64,000 nt of DNA from Paraperibacillus marinus (lineage in GTDB: Bacteria; Bacillota; Bacilli; Bacillales; DSM-1321): NCBI RefSeq assembly GCF_046237605.1, contig NZ_CP143542.1:1922001-1986000 (forward strand), in the 5' to 3' direction. The notes under the pieces were generated by a model, which did no database searches, was not told the origin of the DNA, and worked only from the letters and a program-made list of their open reading frames with translations. The position numbers were made by a program, and so were the translations under genes. Shown one piece after another: positions 40,462 to 48,361 of this stretch. Numbering within the stretch: position 1 is the first letter of the stretch; each line of letters opens with the position of its first letter.

Positions 40462-40761
40462 ATGAAAGTTAAAATCAATCGTAATGCCGCAAAGGTATTA
40501 AATAGAATGCTGGGCGCAGAGTTTGCCGGGCAGATGCCCCGTGTGATCGTGACTGAGAAGCATGGAACACATGCCCATTATGCCCTGACATTTGATACTC
40601 CCAAGGAGCATGATGAAATCGTCAAGACAGATAAGGATATAGATGTGCTTCTCGACAGCAGGGAAGATTTCCTTGATGGCGTGTGGATCCAGTTTTTCTT
40701 TGTGCCGCAGGAGGAATTTGTCATTACCAATCCGTCTAAGGGGTATGCCCATCGCCATTGA
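40462..40761 (+). CDS. HesB/IscA-like small protein without cysteines
   Basis: A 99-residue protein starting MKVKINRNAAKVLNRMLG, a pattern typical of the first strand and helix of HesB/IscA (A-type carrier) folds. The central ALTFDTPKEHDEIVKTDKD and WIQFFFVPQEEFVITNP fit strands of that fold, but the Cys residues that hold iron-sulfur clusters in real carriers are missing. It is therefore a relative of uncertain function. ATG 40462 follows AGAGGTGCG; the longer in-frame start at 40417 has no site. A terminator follows. Confidence 0.55.
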   Translation: MKVKINRNAAKVLNRMLGAEFAGQMPRVIVTEKHGTHAHYALTFDTPKEHDEIVKTDKDIDVLLDSREDFLDGVWIQFFFVPQEEFVITNPSKGYAHRH

Positions 40762-40765
40762 TCTC

Positions 40766-40792
40766 TAAGCCAGGCCCTGCCTGGCTTTTTCT
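40766..40792 (+). terminator. Rho-independent terminator
   Basis: AAGCCAGGC-CCT-GCCTGGCTT then TTTC; its tail begins repeat copy C. Confidence 0.8.
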
Positions 40793-40965
40793 GTGGAGAA
40801 GGGGCGGAGCTGCATGGATCATAAGGCTTCCAAGAACCAGGGGTTAACATCATTTTTTTGCTGGCATTCTGCGCCTGCCGCTCCACCGCCTTTTTATGTT
40901 TGTTCCTGCTATTGTCCAGGTTCCTTTCTATTCATGGGTAGAAAACGAATGTTTGTTTTCTGTGT
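40784..40965 (+). repeat. Intergenic repeat family, copy C
   Basis: Starts at the terminator T tract (TTTTTCTGTGGAGAAGGGG) and continues GGAGCTGCATGGATC, ATAAGGCTTCC, AACATCATTTTTTTGCTGGC, ATTCTGCGCC, GTTTGTTCCTGCTATTGTCC, GTTCCTTTC, TTCATGGGTAGAAAACG and ATGTTTGTTTTC. Collinear with copies A and B. The 70-codon frame it contains is not kept in the other copies, so I do not call it a gene. Confidence 0.85.
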
Positions 40966-41076
40966 TAATAATAATGAGCAGATAGTCTATACTCCGGCTT
41001 TCTAATATGTTAGTATACCTTAGGAGTTTTTATCATTTATGCTGCTAAGATATATAAAATGTACGGGGGTGTCAAT

Positions 41077-41955
41077 GTGCAGATGAGAGTATCAGCTGTT
41101 CAATATGATCTTAAGACTATAGCGAGTTTCACTGAATTTGAAGACCAAGTAGAGCATTACATTAAGACAGCGGCAGAGTTTGATTCTGAATTTGTTCTGT
41201 TTCCAGAGTTTTTTACCACCCAGCTAATGAGCATCCCGAATGAATTTGGTGAACCCCGGACTATAGAAGACCTTCCTGAATTCACCGGATTGTACCAGAC
41301 GCTGTTTACCCGGCTCGCGATGGAGTACCGGATGCATATAATCGCAGGGACACATGTAGTGCGGAAGGCTGGCCGTTTATATAATACAGCACACCTGTTT
41401 TATCCGGATGGACGTGTTGCCCGACAGGCAAAACTGCACATGACCCCCACAGAAATTAACGAATGGAATATGTCACCGGGCGAAACCCTTGAAGTTTTCG
41501 AGACAGAAAAGGGACGGATTGCGATGCTCACCTGCTATGACATTGAATTTCCGGAAATCGTGCGCATGGCAAAGGCTAAGGGTGCGGATGTAATTTTCTG
41601 CCCTTCCTGTACGGATGACCGCCACGGCTTTTACCGGGTCAGGTACACAAGCCATGCCCGGGCAATCGAAAACCAGGTATATGTCGTAGGTACCGGGACT
41701 GTAGGTTCCCTCCCTACTGTTGATTTCATGAGATCGAATTTTGGACAGGCTGCGATACTTACACCAAATGACATTCCATTCCCGCCGGGCGGCATTGCTG
41801 CTGAAGGCGAAATGAATCAGGATATGCTCATCACTGCGGATCTCAACCTGGAACTGCTGTATAAGGTGAGGAAGAGCGGATCGGTCACCACCTGGCGCGA
41901 CCGCAGGACAGATCTTTATACGGACTGGGAAACAGAATCGGAAGTATTGGTATAG
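41077..41955 (+). CDS. Carbon-nitrogen hydrolase (nitrilase superfamily)
   Basis: A 292-residue amidase of the nitrilase superfamily. The Glu-Lys-Cys triad is in VLFPEFFTT, RQAKLHMTPTE and MLTCYDIEFPE, and the second structural Glu region is present. It likely hydrolyses an amide in the cytosol. The gene is followed three bases later by a GNAT acetyltransferase. In B. subtilis YhcX these two activities are fused in one protein, with the GNAT part first, so the pair is a split, order-reversed version. GTG 41077 fits GGGGGTG upstream; ATG 41083 is the alternative. Confidence 0.88.
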   Translation: MQMRVSAVQYDLKTIASFTEFEDQVEHYIKTAAEFDSEFVLFPEFFTTQLMSIPNEFGEPRTIEDLPEFTGLYQTLFTRLAMEYRMHIIAGTHVVRKAGRLYNTAHLFYPDGRVARQAKLHMTPTEINEWNMSPGETLEVFETEKGRIAMLTCYDIEFPEIVRMAKAKGADVIFCPSCTDDRHGFYRVRYTSHARAIENQVYVVGTGTVGSLPTVDFMRSNFGQAAILTPNDIPFPPGGIAAEGEMNQDMLITADLNLELLYKVRKSGSVTTWRDRRTDLYTDWETESEVLV

Positions 41956-41958
41956 GAT

Positions 41959-42645
41959 ATGGCTGCTTATTATCATTCTTTTTATGTTTTTGATAAAACC
42001 GGACAGAGCAGGAAAGCTGTAATCCGGAATTATAAAGAAGAGGACTTTTCTGAGCTGATCACCATTCAGAAGGAATGCTTCCCTCCTCCTTTTCCACAGG
42101 AGCTTTTATGGAACAGAGAACAATTATTGAATCATGTGAGGCTGTACCCTGAGGGTGCGCTGATAATGGAAGTGGACGGAGAGGCGGCAGGCTCAATGAC
42201 TGGCCTTCTGGTGAGCCATGACTGGAATAATGATCATACATGGTCCGAAATTACGGATGACGGCTATATACGCACACATGACCCTAAGGGAAACTCTCTC
42301 TATATCGTTGACATCAGCATTCGGCCGTCTTTTCGCAAATACGGCCTTGGCAAATGCCTGATGCAGTCCATGTACCAGATTGTTACAGCATATGGCCTCG
42401 ACCGGCTGATGGGCGGAGGCCGGATGCCAGGGTATCATAAGCATGCGGACAGGCTCTCCCCGGGGGAATACCTCGGAGAAGTCTGTAAGGGTAACCTGAA
42501 AGATCCGGTGATTTCCTTTCTGCTCCGCTGCGGGCGGACCCCGGTCAAAGTGATGGCGAATTATCTGGATGATGAGGAATCACATCATCATGCCGTACTT
42601 ATGGAATGGAAAAACCCGTTCAAATCACATGAAACACCTTCCTGA
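41959..42645 (+). CDS. GNAT-family N-acetyltransferase partner of the nitrilase
   Basis: A 228-residue acetyltransferase. RKAVIRNYKEEDFSELITIQ is the GNAT N-terminus, and the acetyl-CoA-binding motif A is LYIVDISIRPSFRKYGLGKC. The later GGGRMPGYHKHAD and SPGEYLGEVCKG blocks resemble the YhcX acetyltransferase half rather than simple GNATs. Translational proximity (three bases) to the nitrilase gene supports a joint pathway, perhaps acetylation followed by amide hydrolysis. Substrate unknown. Its last codons lie in a terminator hairpin. Confidence 0.85.
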   Translation: MAAYYHSFYVFDKTGQSRKAVIRNYKEEDFSELITIQKECFPPPFPQELLWNREQLLNHVRLYPEGALIMEVDGEAAGSMTGLLVSHDWNNDHTWSEITDDGYIRTHDPKGNSLYIVDISIRPSFRKYGLGKCLMQSMYQIVTAYGLDRLMGGGRMPGYHKHADRLSPGEYLGEVCKGNLKDPVISFLLRCGRTPVKVMANYLDDEESHHHAVLMEWKNPFKSHETPS

Positions 42646-42662
42646 AAACGGAAGGTGTTTTA
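42628..42662 (+). terminator. Terminator of nitrilase-GNAT operon
   Basis: AACACCTTCC-TGAAAAC-GGAAGGTGTT then TTAC; overlaps the GNAT stop codon. Confidence 0.8.
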
Positions 42663-42798
42663 CTGCTTTAAGCAATGTCTGGACCGGATATTCATCAATT
42701 TTCTGAAAAACCCTCCAGAACCTAAGCCTTTCCGGTTCATTTATGTTAATATATCGTGGAAGATATATGAAGCAAGCTTTTTGCTGAAAGGAAATGTT

Positions 42799-44157
42799 AT
42801 GAATAGACAGACACAGAGAAAATTCACACTCAGCCCTGCACAGCTCATTATTGTGTATTATGTGGTATCTGTGACAGTATCGACCTTGCTGCTCAGCCTT
42901 CCTGTGGCACTTAAGCCCGGTGTGAAGATAGACTTCATGGAAACGCTGTTCACAGCAGTGAGTGCAGTGAGCGTTACCGGTCTGACTGTCATAGATGTAA
43001 GCGAAACATTCAGTACCACAGGATTATTCCTCCTCATATTTATTCTTCAGTTTGGGGGGATCGGCATCATGACCCTTGGCACCTTTTTCTGGCTGATCAT
43101 GGGCAGGAAGATTGGGATCAAAGAACGCCAGCTTATCATGACTGACCAGAATCAGACCCAGCTGTCCGGTCTTGTAAAGCTCCTTATCCAAATCGTCCAG
43201 CTTGTGTTGATCATCGAATTGGCGGGGGCACTTGTACTGACACTGTATTTTTCATCCTACTTTCCATCATGGAAAGAAGCATTCATACATGGCCTGTTTT
43301 TATCGGTAAGCGCCACTACAAATGCTGGTTTTGATATCTCAGGAGAATCGCTGATTCCTTTTGCGAAGGATTATTTTATCCAGACAGTGACCATTATCCT
43401 GATTACACTTGGAGCTATTGGTTTCCCCGTATTAATCGAGGTCAAGGAATACCTTTCCCGGCGCAAGGATAAATTTCCTTACAGATTCCGTTTTTCCTTA
43501 TTTACCAAGATCACTACCTTTACATATGCTGCATTGATAGTGGTTGGGACACTGTTGATTTATTTTCTGGAAAGAAAGCATTTTCTGCTGGATAAGTCAG
43601 CACTGGATACTTTCTTTTATTCGATATTCGTCTCTTCCAATACCCGAAGCGGCGGCTTAACGACAATGAACATCAGTGAGTTTACAGCACCTACAGAATT
43701 GCTTCTCAGCTTTCTCATGTTCATCGGTGCTTCCCCAAGCTCCGTCGGCGGGGGAATCAGAACAACGACCTTTGCTGTCATGTTCCTGTTTGTCATCAAC
43801 TTTGCTACAGGTAACCGTGCGATCAAGGTATTCAAGCGGGAAATATACGAAGAAGATATTTATAAGGCTGTAGCAGTTATGACTATGGGTGTGACATTAT
43901 GCTCGCTATCCATTTTTATTCTGTCCATAACAGAAGACCTCTCTCTTAATCAGATTGTGTTTGAGGTATGTTCAGCCTTCGGGTCTGTCGGCCTGTCCCT
44001 CGGGATCACCCCGGAACTTACGAATGTCGGCAGGATTGTGATCATGATCCTGATGTTCATCGGCAGGGTCGGCATCATTTCCTTCTTATTCATCATAGGA
44101 AGGCAGGAGAAAACCGGGAATTATCAATATCCAAAGGAAAAGATCATCATTGGCTGA
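42799..44157 (+). CDS. Ktr/Trk potassium uptake channel subunit (KtrB/KtrD type)
   Basis: A 452-residue membrane protein of the SKT superfamily with four pore repeats. The selectivity-filter glycines are visible in each: AVSVTGLTV, SATTNAGFD, SSNTRSGGLT and SAFGSVGLS. These proteins move K+ with Na+ or H+ coupling under control of a cytosolic RCK subunit (KtrA/KtrC), which is not encoded here; in B. subtilis KtrD is likewise monocistronic. ATG 42799 has AAAGGAAATGTT before it; the longer in-frame start at 42655 would run through the previous terminator. No ydaO-type riboswitch was seen upstream. Confidence 0.93.
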   Translation: MNRQTQRKFTLSPAQLIIVYYVVSVTVSTLLLSLPVALKPGVKIDFMETLFTAVSAVSVTGLTVIDVSETFSTTGLFLLIFILQFGGIGIMTLGTFFWLIMGRKIGIKERQLIMTDQNQTQLSGLVKLLIQIVQLVLIIELAGALVLTLYFSSYFPSWKEAFIHGLFLSVSATTNAGFDISGESLIPFAKDYFIQTVTIILITLGAIGFPVLIEVKEYLSRRKDKFPYRFRFSLFTKITTFTYAALIVVGTLLIYFLERKHFLLDKSALDTFFYSIFVSSNTRSGGLTTMNISEFTAPTELLLSFLMFIGASPSSVGGGIRTTTFAVMFLFVINFATGNRAIKVFKREIYEEDIYKAVAVMTMGVTLCSLSIFILSITEDLSLNQIVFEVCSAFGSVGLSLGITPELTNVGRIVIMILMFIGRVGIISFLFIIGRQEKTGNYQYPKEKIIIG

Positions 44158-44190
44158 TAGAAAGCTTCCCCAGACTGGGAAGCTTTCCAT
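44158..44190 (+). terminator. Hairpin terminator of the Ktr gene
   Basis: GAAAGCTTCCC-CAGAC-TGGGAAGCTTTC; stable stem with a short T content after it. Confidence 0.65.
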
Positions 44191-44301
44191 TGCAGCATAT
44201 GATTTTCTGGACTCTCATTCTCTTTTGTTTTATCATCTTATACAGGTATGTACATAATTGAGGCATTGTCCCTCTTAATCTGAATTAAAAGGAGCTTGAA
44301 A

Positions 44302-45240
44302 ATGGAAAAATTTCTAATCTTTGGTCATAAAAATCCTGATACAGACACGATATGTTCTGCGATTGCCTACGCCGATCTTAAAGCACAGCTTGGCATCGAA
44401 GCTGAACCGGTAAGGCTTGGCGAAATAAATGGCGAAACGGAATATGCGCTGAACTACTTCTCTCAGGAAGTGCCGCGCCTGATTGAAACGGCTGCCAATG
44501 AAGTGAAATCTGTGATCCTTGTAGACCATAACGAGCGACAGCAAAGCGTCCAGGATCTATCCGACGTGCGGATAGCGGAAGTCATTGACCACCACCGAAT
44601 CGCCAATTTTGAAACAAGCGATCCCCTGTATTACCGTGCTGAGCCTGTGGGCTGTACAGCTACCATTTTGAACAAAATGTATAAAGAAAATGGAAAAGAA
44701 ATCAAAAAGAACATTGCAGGTCTGATGCTTTCTGCCATTATCTCGGACTCATTATTATTCAAATCGCCAACCTGCACTCCTGAAGACGTGGCAGCTGCAA
44801 GGGAACTGGCGGAGATTGCCGGTGTGGATGCTGACTCTTATGGCCTTGATATGCTGAAGGCAGGAGCAGATCTCTCTGATAAAACCATTGACCAGCTGAT
44901 CACGCTGGATGCAAAGGAATTTGACATGGGGAAAAGCAAAGTTGAAATCGCCCAGGTGAATGCGGTGGATACCAGGGAAGTGCTCGCCAGTAAACAGGAG
45001 CTGGAAGAAGCCATCCACTCTGTTATCGAGAGAAAAAATCTGGACCTGTTCCTCTTCGTTGTCACGGATATCCTGACCAATGACTCGGTGGCCCTCGCTC
45101 TTGGGGAAAAGACGGCTGCTGTTGAAAAAGCTTATCAGGTCAGCCTTCATGAGAACACGGCAGTCTTAAAGGGTGTTGTATCCCGCAAGAAGCAGATTGT
45201 CCCTGTTCTTACTGATATATTTAATAAAGAAGAGGCTTAA
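44302..45240 (+). CDS. ppaC: Manganese-dependent inorganic pyrophosphatase
   Basis: A 312-residue family II pyrophosphatase of the DHH superfamily. The metal-binding motifs are FGHKNPDTDTICSAIA at the N-terminus, ILVDHNERQQS, and the DHH in EVIDHHRIANF; a C-terminal DHHA2 domain holds the SRKKQIVP substrate loop. It hydrolyses pyrophosphate to drive biosynthesis. ATG 44302 is used, with AAAGGAGC upstream; a TTG two codons earlier is in frame. Monocistronic between two terminators. No CBS domain insert is present. Confidence 0.95.
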   Translation: MEKFLIFGHKNPDTDTICSAIAYADLKAQLGIEAEPVRLGEINGETEYALNYFSQEVPRLIETAANEVKSVILVDHNERQQSVQDLSDVRIAEVIDHHRIANFETSDPLYYRAEPVGCTATILNKMYKENGKEIKKNIAGLMLSAIISDSLLFKSPTCTPEDVAAARELAEIAGVDADSYGLDMLKAGADLSDKTIDQLITLDAKEFDMGKSKVEIAQVNAVDTREVLASKQELEEAIHSVIERKNLDLFLFVVTDILTNDSVALALGEKTAAVEKAYQVSLHENTAVLKGVVSRKKQIVPVLTDIFNKEEA

Positions 45241-45251
45241 TCCTCTAAAAA

Positions 45252-45283
45252 ACCATGCCGGCAGCCCTCTGCCGGCATTTTTC
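45252..45283 (+). terminator. Terminator of ppaC
   Basis: ATGCCGGCA-GCCCTC-TGCCGGCAT then TTTTTCC. Confidence 0.85.
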
Positions 45284-45358
45284 CTGTTTGAAACTATGCT
45301 TAATAAACTTGTCTTCCGGGAATAAAAAGAAATGAATGCAAGGAAAGTGGGGATAATT

Positions 45359-46918
45359 ATGATTTTTCTTGATAAGCAGCACGACCCTAAAGGCAACAGG
45401 GAATTGATTGCCCGCTTTACCGGAAGCATCGATATGGTAGAAGCCGTACGTGAGACAGACGATCTCTTTGAAAGCCGTAAATCAGGTTCTGAACCTTTTC
45501 ATTATAAAATAGGCGGATTTAAAGGCCTGCTGAAACGCTTTTTACTCATTAAGAAAGCGGAATTACTCGATGCGCGCCGGGGTGATACCATCGTGGACAA
45601 AGAAGGCAATCCCTGGCCCTTCTGGAAAGGCAAGCTGGATGGGGCAATGGACAGCCTTCACAGCCAGGTATCCCGGGAAGCATCCGTTAAAGATTACGGA
45701 GCATTCGGGGACGGAGTGACAGATGATACCGAGGCGTTCAGACGTGCAATCGGAAACGGCCGTGCACGCGTTAAGATTCCGCAGGGAATTTACATTGTCA
45801 AAGGAATCAAGCTTCCTTCCTGGACGATCCTGGAGGGTGAAGGGAAGGGAATGACCACTCTAAAGCTCCATGAAAATGCTCCCAAATCCGAATGGGTCAT
45901 CACGAACAAGCATCATTTTACCGGGAACCGATGTATCCTGGTGCAGAACATGAGCCTCGACTGGAATGTGGAACGGATACCGGCCGGCCGGAAAACAGCT
46001 GCAGGCAATAACCGGTCCAGCTGCCTGACGTATGCCAATGTCAAATATGGCTGGGTTAAAAATGTGGAAGCCATCAATGCAGGGCTGCATGCCTTTGATG
46101 TTTCTTCAGCTGTTTACACGTATCTCGGTGATGGAACAAGGGCAAGGAAGGGGAGCAGCTACATTTGGCTTGACGGCCTGAATGGTTATGGATTTGGGGA
46201 TGATGGCGTCACCACACATCATAGTGACAATATCCTGATCAGCAATAGTCATATGTGCGATCCGAGCGGCAGGGCGCATAAACGGGGATTTTCGAACTCA
46301 AATGGATTTGAAGTGGATGACGGCTCCAGGAATGTATGGCTCGTCAACAATTCATCCACCAGGTGTTTTGGCGGTGTGGAAATAAAGGCACATCATAATT
46401 CCGCCGCTGCATCCAATGTATATATAACAGGGCATATATCCATACATGATAACCGGTCATATAACTTCAGGCATATCGGCCATCACAAATTGGAAGATCC
46501 TAAGTCCTTGACGGCCTATAATATCAGGGCTGCCTGTCTTGTTGCGATCGCCCCGGTCAGAACTTCCCTGTATGAAGATTCAAAGGCGCGCGGGATGGTG
46601 GTGTCCGGATATACAAATGTAACGGTGAACCATTTTAGACTGATTGGCGATCCCGCATATAATTATCGGGAAGAGCCTGTCATCGCCGTGCAGTACCGGG
46701 CAAGGAATGTCACCTTTAAAAATATTGCATTGGAAGGCTTCAAAACGGCAGGGCATTATATAAAAATTTTTGGTGGTCCCCAGCGGGCAGATTCTGTGGC
46801 GCTGATGGACGTGAAACTCGATACTGATGAAGCGGATGCCGTCTATGCAGGTTCAGACTTAGAAGATATTCAGATAGGGAATATCACAAAAGCTGGATCA
46901 GGCACCTCCTTTGGGTAA
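45359..46918 (+). CDS. Right-handed beta-helix protein with pectate lyase-like N-terminal fold
   Basis: A 519-residue protein. Residues about 100-180 (VKDYGAFGDGVTDDTEAFRR, VKIPQGIYIVKGIKL, TILEGEGKGMTTLKL) form the Pectate_lyase_3 / tailspike-type start of a beta-helix. Repeated strand-turn units rich in Asn, Gly and Ser follow (LISNSHMCD, VWLVNNSSTR, NVYITGHISIHDN, GMVVSGYTNVTVNHF). No signal peptide or wall anchor is seen, so it is a cytosolic or non-classically exported glycan-binding or glycan-cleaving protein, or a relic of a phage tail protein. ATG 45359 is preceded by GTGGGGATAATT. Confidence 0.75.
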   Translation: MIFLDKQHDPKGNRELIARFTGSIDMVEAVRETDDLFESRKSGSEPFHYKIGGFKGLLKRFLLIKKAELLDARRGDTIVDKEGNPWPFWKGKLDGAMDSLHSQVSREASVKDYGAFGDGVTDDTEAFRRAIGNGRARVKIPQGIYIVKGIKLPSWTILEGEGKGMTTLKLHENAPKSEWVITNKHHFTGNRCILVQNMSLDWNVERIPAGRKTAAGNNRSSCLTYANVKYGWVKNVEAINAGLHAFDVSSAVYTYLGDGTRARKGSSYIWLDGLNGYGFGDDGVTTHHSDNILISNSHMCDPSGRAHKRGFSNSNGFEVDDGSRNVWLVNNSSTRCFGGVEIKAHHNSAAASNVYITGHISIHDNRSYNFRHIGHHKLEDPKSLTAYNIRAACLVAIAPVRTSLYEDSKARGMVVSGYTNVTVNHFRLIGDPAYNYREEPVIAVQYRARNVTFKNIALEGFKTAGHYIKIFGGPQRADSVALMDVKLDTDEADAVYAGSDLEDIQIGNITKAGSGTSFG

Positions 46919-46980
46919 TACCAGCCGCTAAAAAGAAGTTTTAGGAAGAGTGGACGGGGAAATAGAGAAGCAGGCAAAAT

Positions 46981-47652
46981 ATGCAGGGAGGCTTTTCGTT
47001 GCTTTATCTATCCATTGTTTTAAAACTTGTCGCAGGCCTGGCAGCCCTTGTTGTTGTAACCAGGCTGGTAGGAAAAAAGAGGATGTCACAGGTGACTCCT
47101 TTCGATTTTGTTTATGCCTTAATACTAGGCGGGATGGTAGAAGAAACCATCTATCATACCGACCATACGATTCCCCAGATGTTATTTTCAGTAGCTGTAT
47201 GGGGAGCTTTGATTTATTCAGTGGAAAAACTCACGCAGAAGTTTGATAAGCTGCGTGCTCCGCTGAAGGGCTCAAGCCAGGTGCTTATCCGAAATGGGAA
47301 TGTCAGCATCCATGAGCTGGAGAAAGCAAGCCTCGAGCTTGAGGAGCTGAGGGGCATGCTTCGGCAGAAAGGCATTTTTTCACTAAAGGAAGTCAATTAT
47401 ATCTTCCTGGAAAACAGCGGAGATATCTCTGTGCTGAAATATCCGGAAACACCAGTCGTGGAAGAACCTTCCGTCCTTCTTGTCAATGAAGGCCATATTC
47501 ATGAAGGGAATCTTAAACAGATAGAAAAGGACAAAGAATGGCTGATCCACGAAATCAGTGAAGAAGGAATCAAGGACATTAAGGACGTCTATTATGCAGA
47601 ATGGTCAAAGCCGGATGGCTTCTTTATTAAGCAATATAATGAATGCCATTAA
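46981..47652 (+). CDS. DUF421 (YetF/YrbG-like) membrane protein
   Basis: A 223-residue protein with three N-terminal membrane helices (about 5-80) containing the family motif VTRLVGKKRMSQVTPFDFVY. A soluble C-terminal domain (about 90-223) follows, with QVLIRNGNVSIHELEKASL and LRQKGIFSLKEVNYIFLENS. DUF421 proteins are common in sporeformers; some relatives are spore membrane or germination-linked, but no activity is established. The ribosome binding site (GCAGGCAAAAT) is weak. Terminator at 47664-47702 follows. Confidence 0.88.
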   Translation: MQGGFSLLYLSIVLKLVAGLAALVVVTRLVGKKRMSQVTPFDFVYALILGGMVEETIYHTDHTIPQMLFSVAVWGALIYSVEKLTQKFDKLRAPLKGSSQVLIRNGNVSIHELEKASLELEELRGMLRQKGIFSLKEVNYIFLENSGDISVLKYPETPVVEEPSVLLVNEGHIHEGNLKQIEKDKEWLIHEISEEGIKDIKDVYYAEWSKPDGFFIKQYNECH

Positions 47653-47663
47653 CAAGTTTGAAG

Positions 47664-47702
47664 TGAAAGAGTGCGAATCCACTGGAATTGCACTCTTTTT
47701 TT
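47664..47702 (+). terminator. Rho-independent terminator
   Basis: AAAGAGTGC and GCACTCTTT with an inner AATCCA..TGGAATT stem, then T tract. Confidence 0.75.
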
Positions 47703-47760
47703 CGTTTACAATGAAAATCATGCTACTATTAATGGAAAGATAAATGAGAGTTGGGTGAAC

Positions 47761-48288
47761 ATGCAGTTTGAAAGAAAAATTGGCATGATGGTGCAAGAAG
47801 ACAGAGCGATTAAAATAAATCAGCGTGTGGCAGTCAGGGCAGTCATCTTAAGGGAAGAACAGATTCTGATGGTTAAATCAGACAAGGGGGATCATAAATT
47901 TCCTGGCGGTGGAGTGGAAGATGGTGAATCATTTGAAGTAGCCATCAGACGTGAGGTGGCTGAGGAAACGGGATATGTAATAAGCGGGATAACAGAAAAG
48001 CTGGGGATTGTGGTTGAGAATCATCCGGATGTACATGAAGAAAATGCGGTCTTTCAGATGATCTCCCATTACTATTCCTGTCAATTATCAGAAGAATCCG
48101 TCCTCCCGCTAAACTTGGATGATTATGAGGCAGCACTCGGATACCATCCAATTTGGCTCCCGATTCAAGAAGCGATCAGAGAAAACTCCGCCTTTCTGGA
48201 ATCCTTCCCTGACAGCAGCTGGGCAATACGAGAAAACCTGGTGCTGGAAGAATTACTAGAACCGGCCCTGGAAATAACCGGGAAATAG
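47761..48288 (+). CDS. NUDIX hydrolase
   Basis: A 175-residue protein with a complete NUDIX box, GGGVEDGESFEVAIRREVAE followed by ETG, preceded by AVRAVILREEQILMVKS. Such enzymes cleave nucleoside diphosphates linked to another group; the substrate cannot be assigned. ATG 47761 is chosen because GTTGGGTG lies just upstream and earlier in-frame codons run through the DUF421 terminator. The C-terminal part is acidic. It appears to be monocistronic. Confidence 0.85.
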   Translation: MQFERKIGMMVQEDRAIKINQRVAVRAVILREEQILMVKSDKGDHKFPGGGVEDGESFEVAIRREVAEETGYVISGITEKLGIVVENHPDVHEENAVFQMISHYYSCQLSEESVLPLNLDDYEAALGYHPIWLPIQEAIRENSAFLESFPDSSWAIRENLVLEELLEPALEITGK

Positions 48289-48361
48289 GGACTGTCCCGC
48301 TCAGCGGAGTTATAGTAAAATAAGGTAAAAATTATATGAGTTCATTTGGATGGTGGATGAA

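Noticed and set aside
42646..42798. Possible c-di-AMP (ydaO-type) riboswitch before the Ktr gene
   Set aside because: The gap is only about 150 bp and contains the GNAT terminator; no ydaO consensus is seen.
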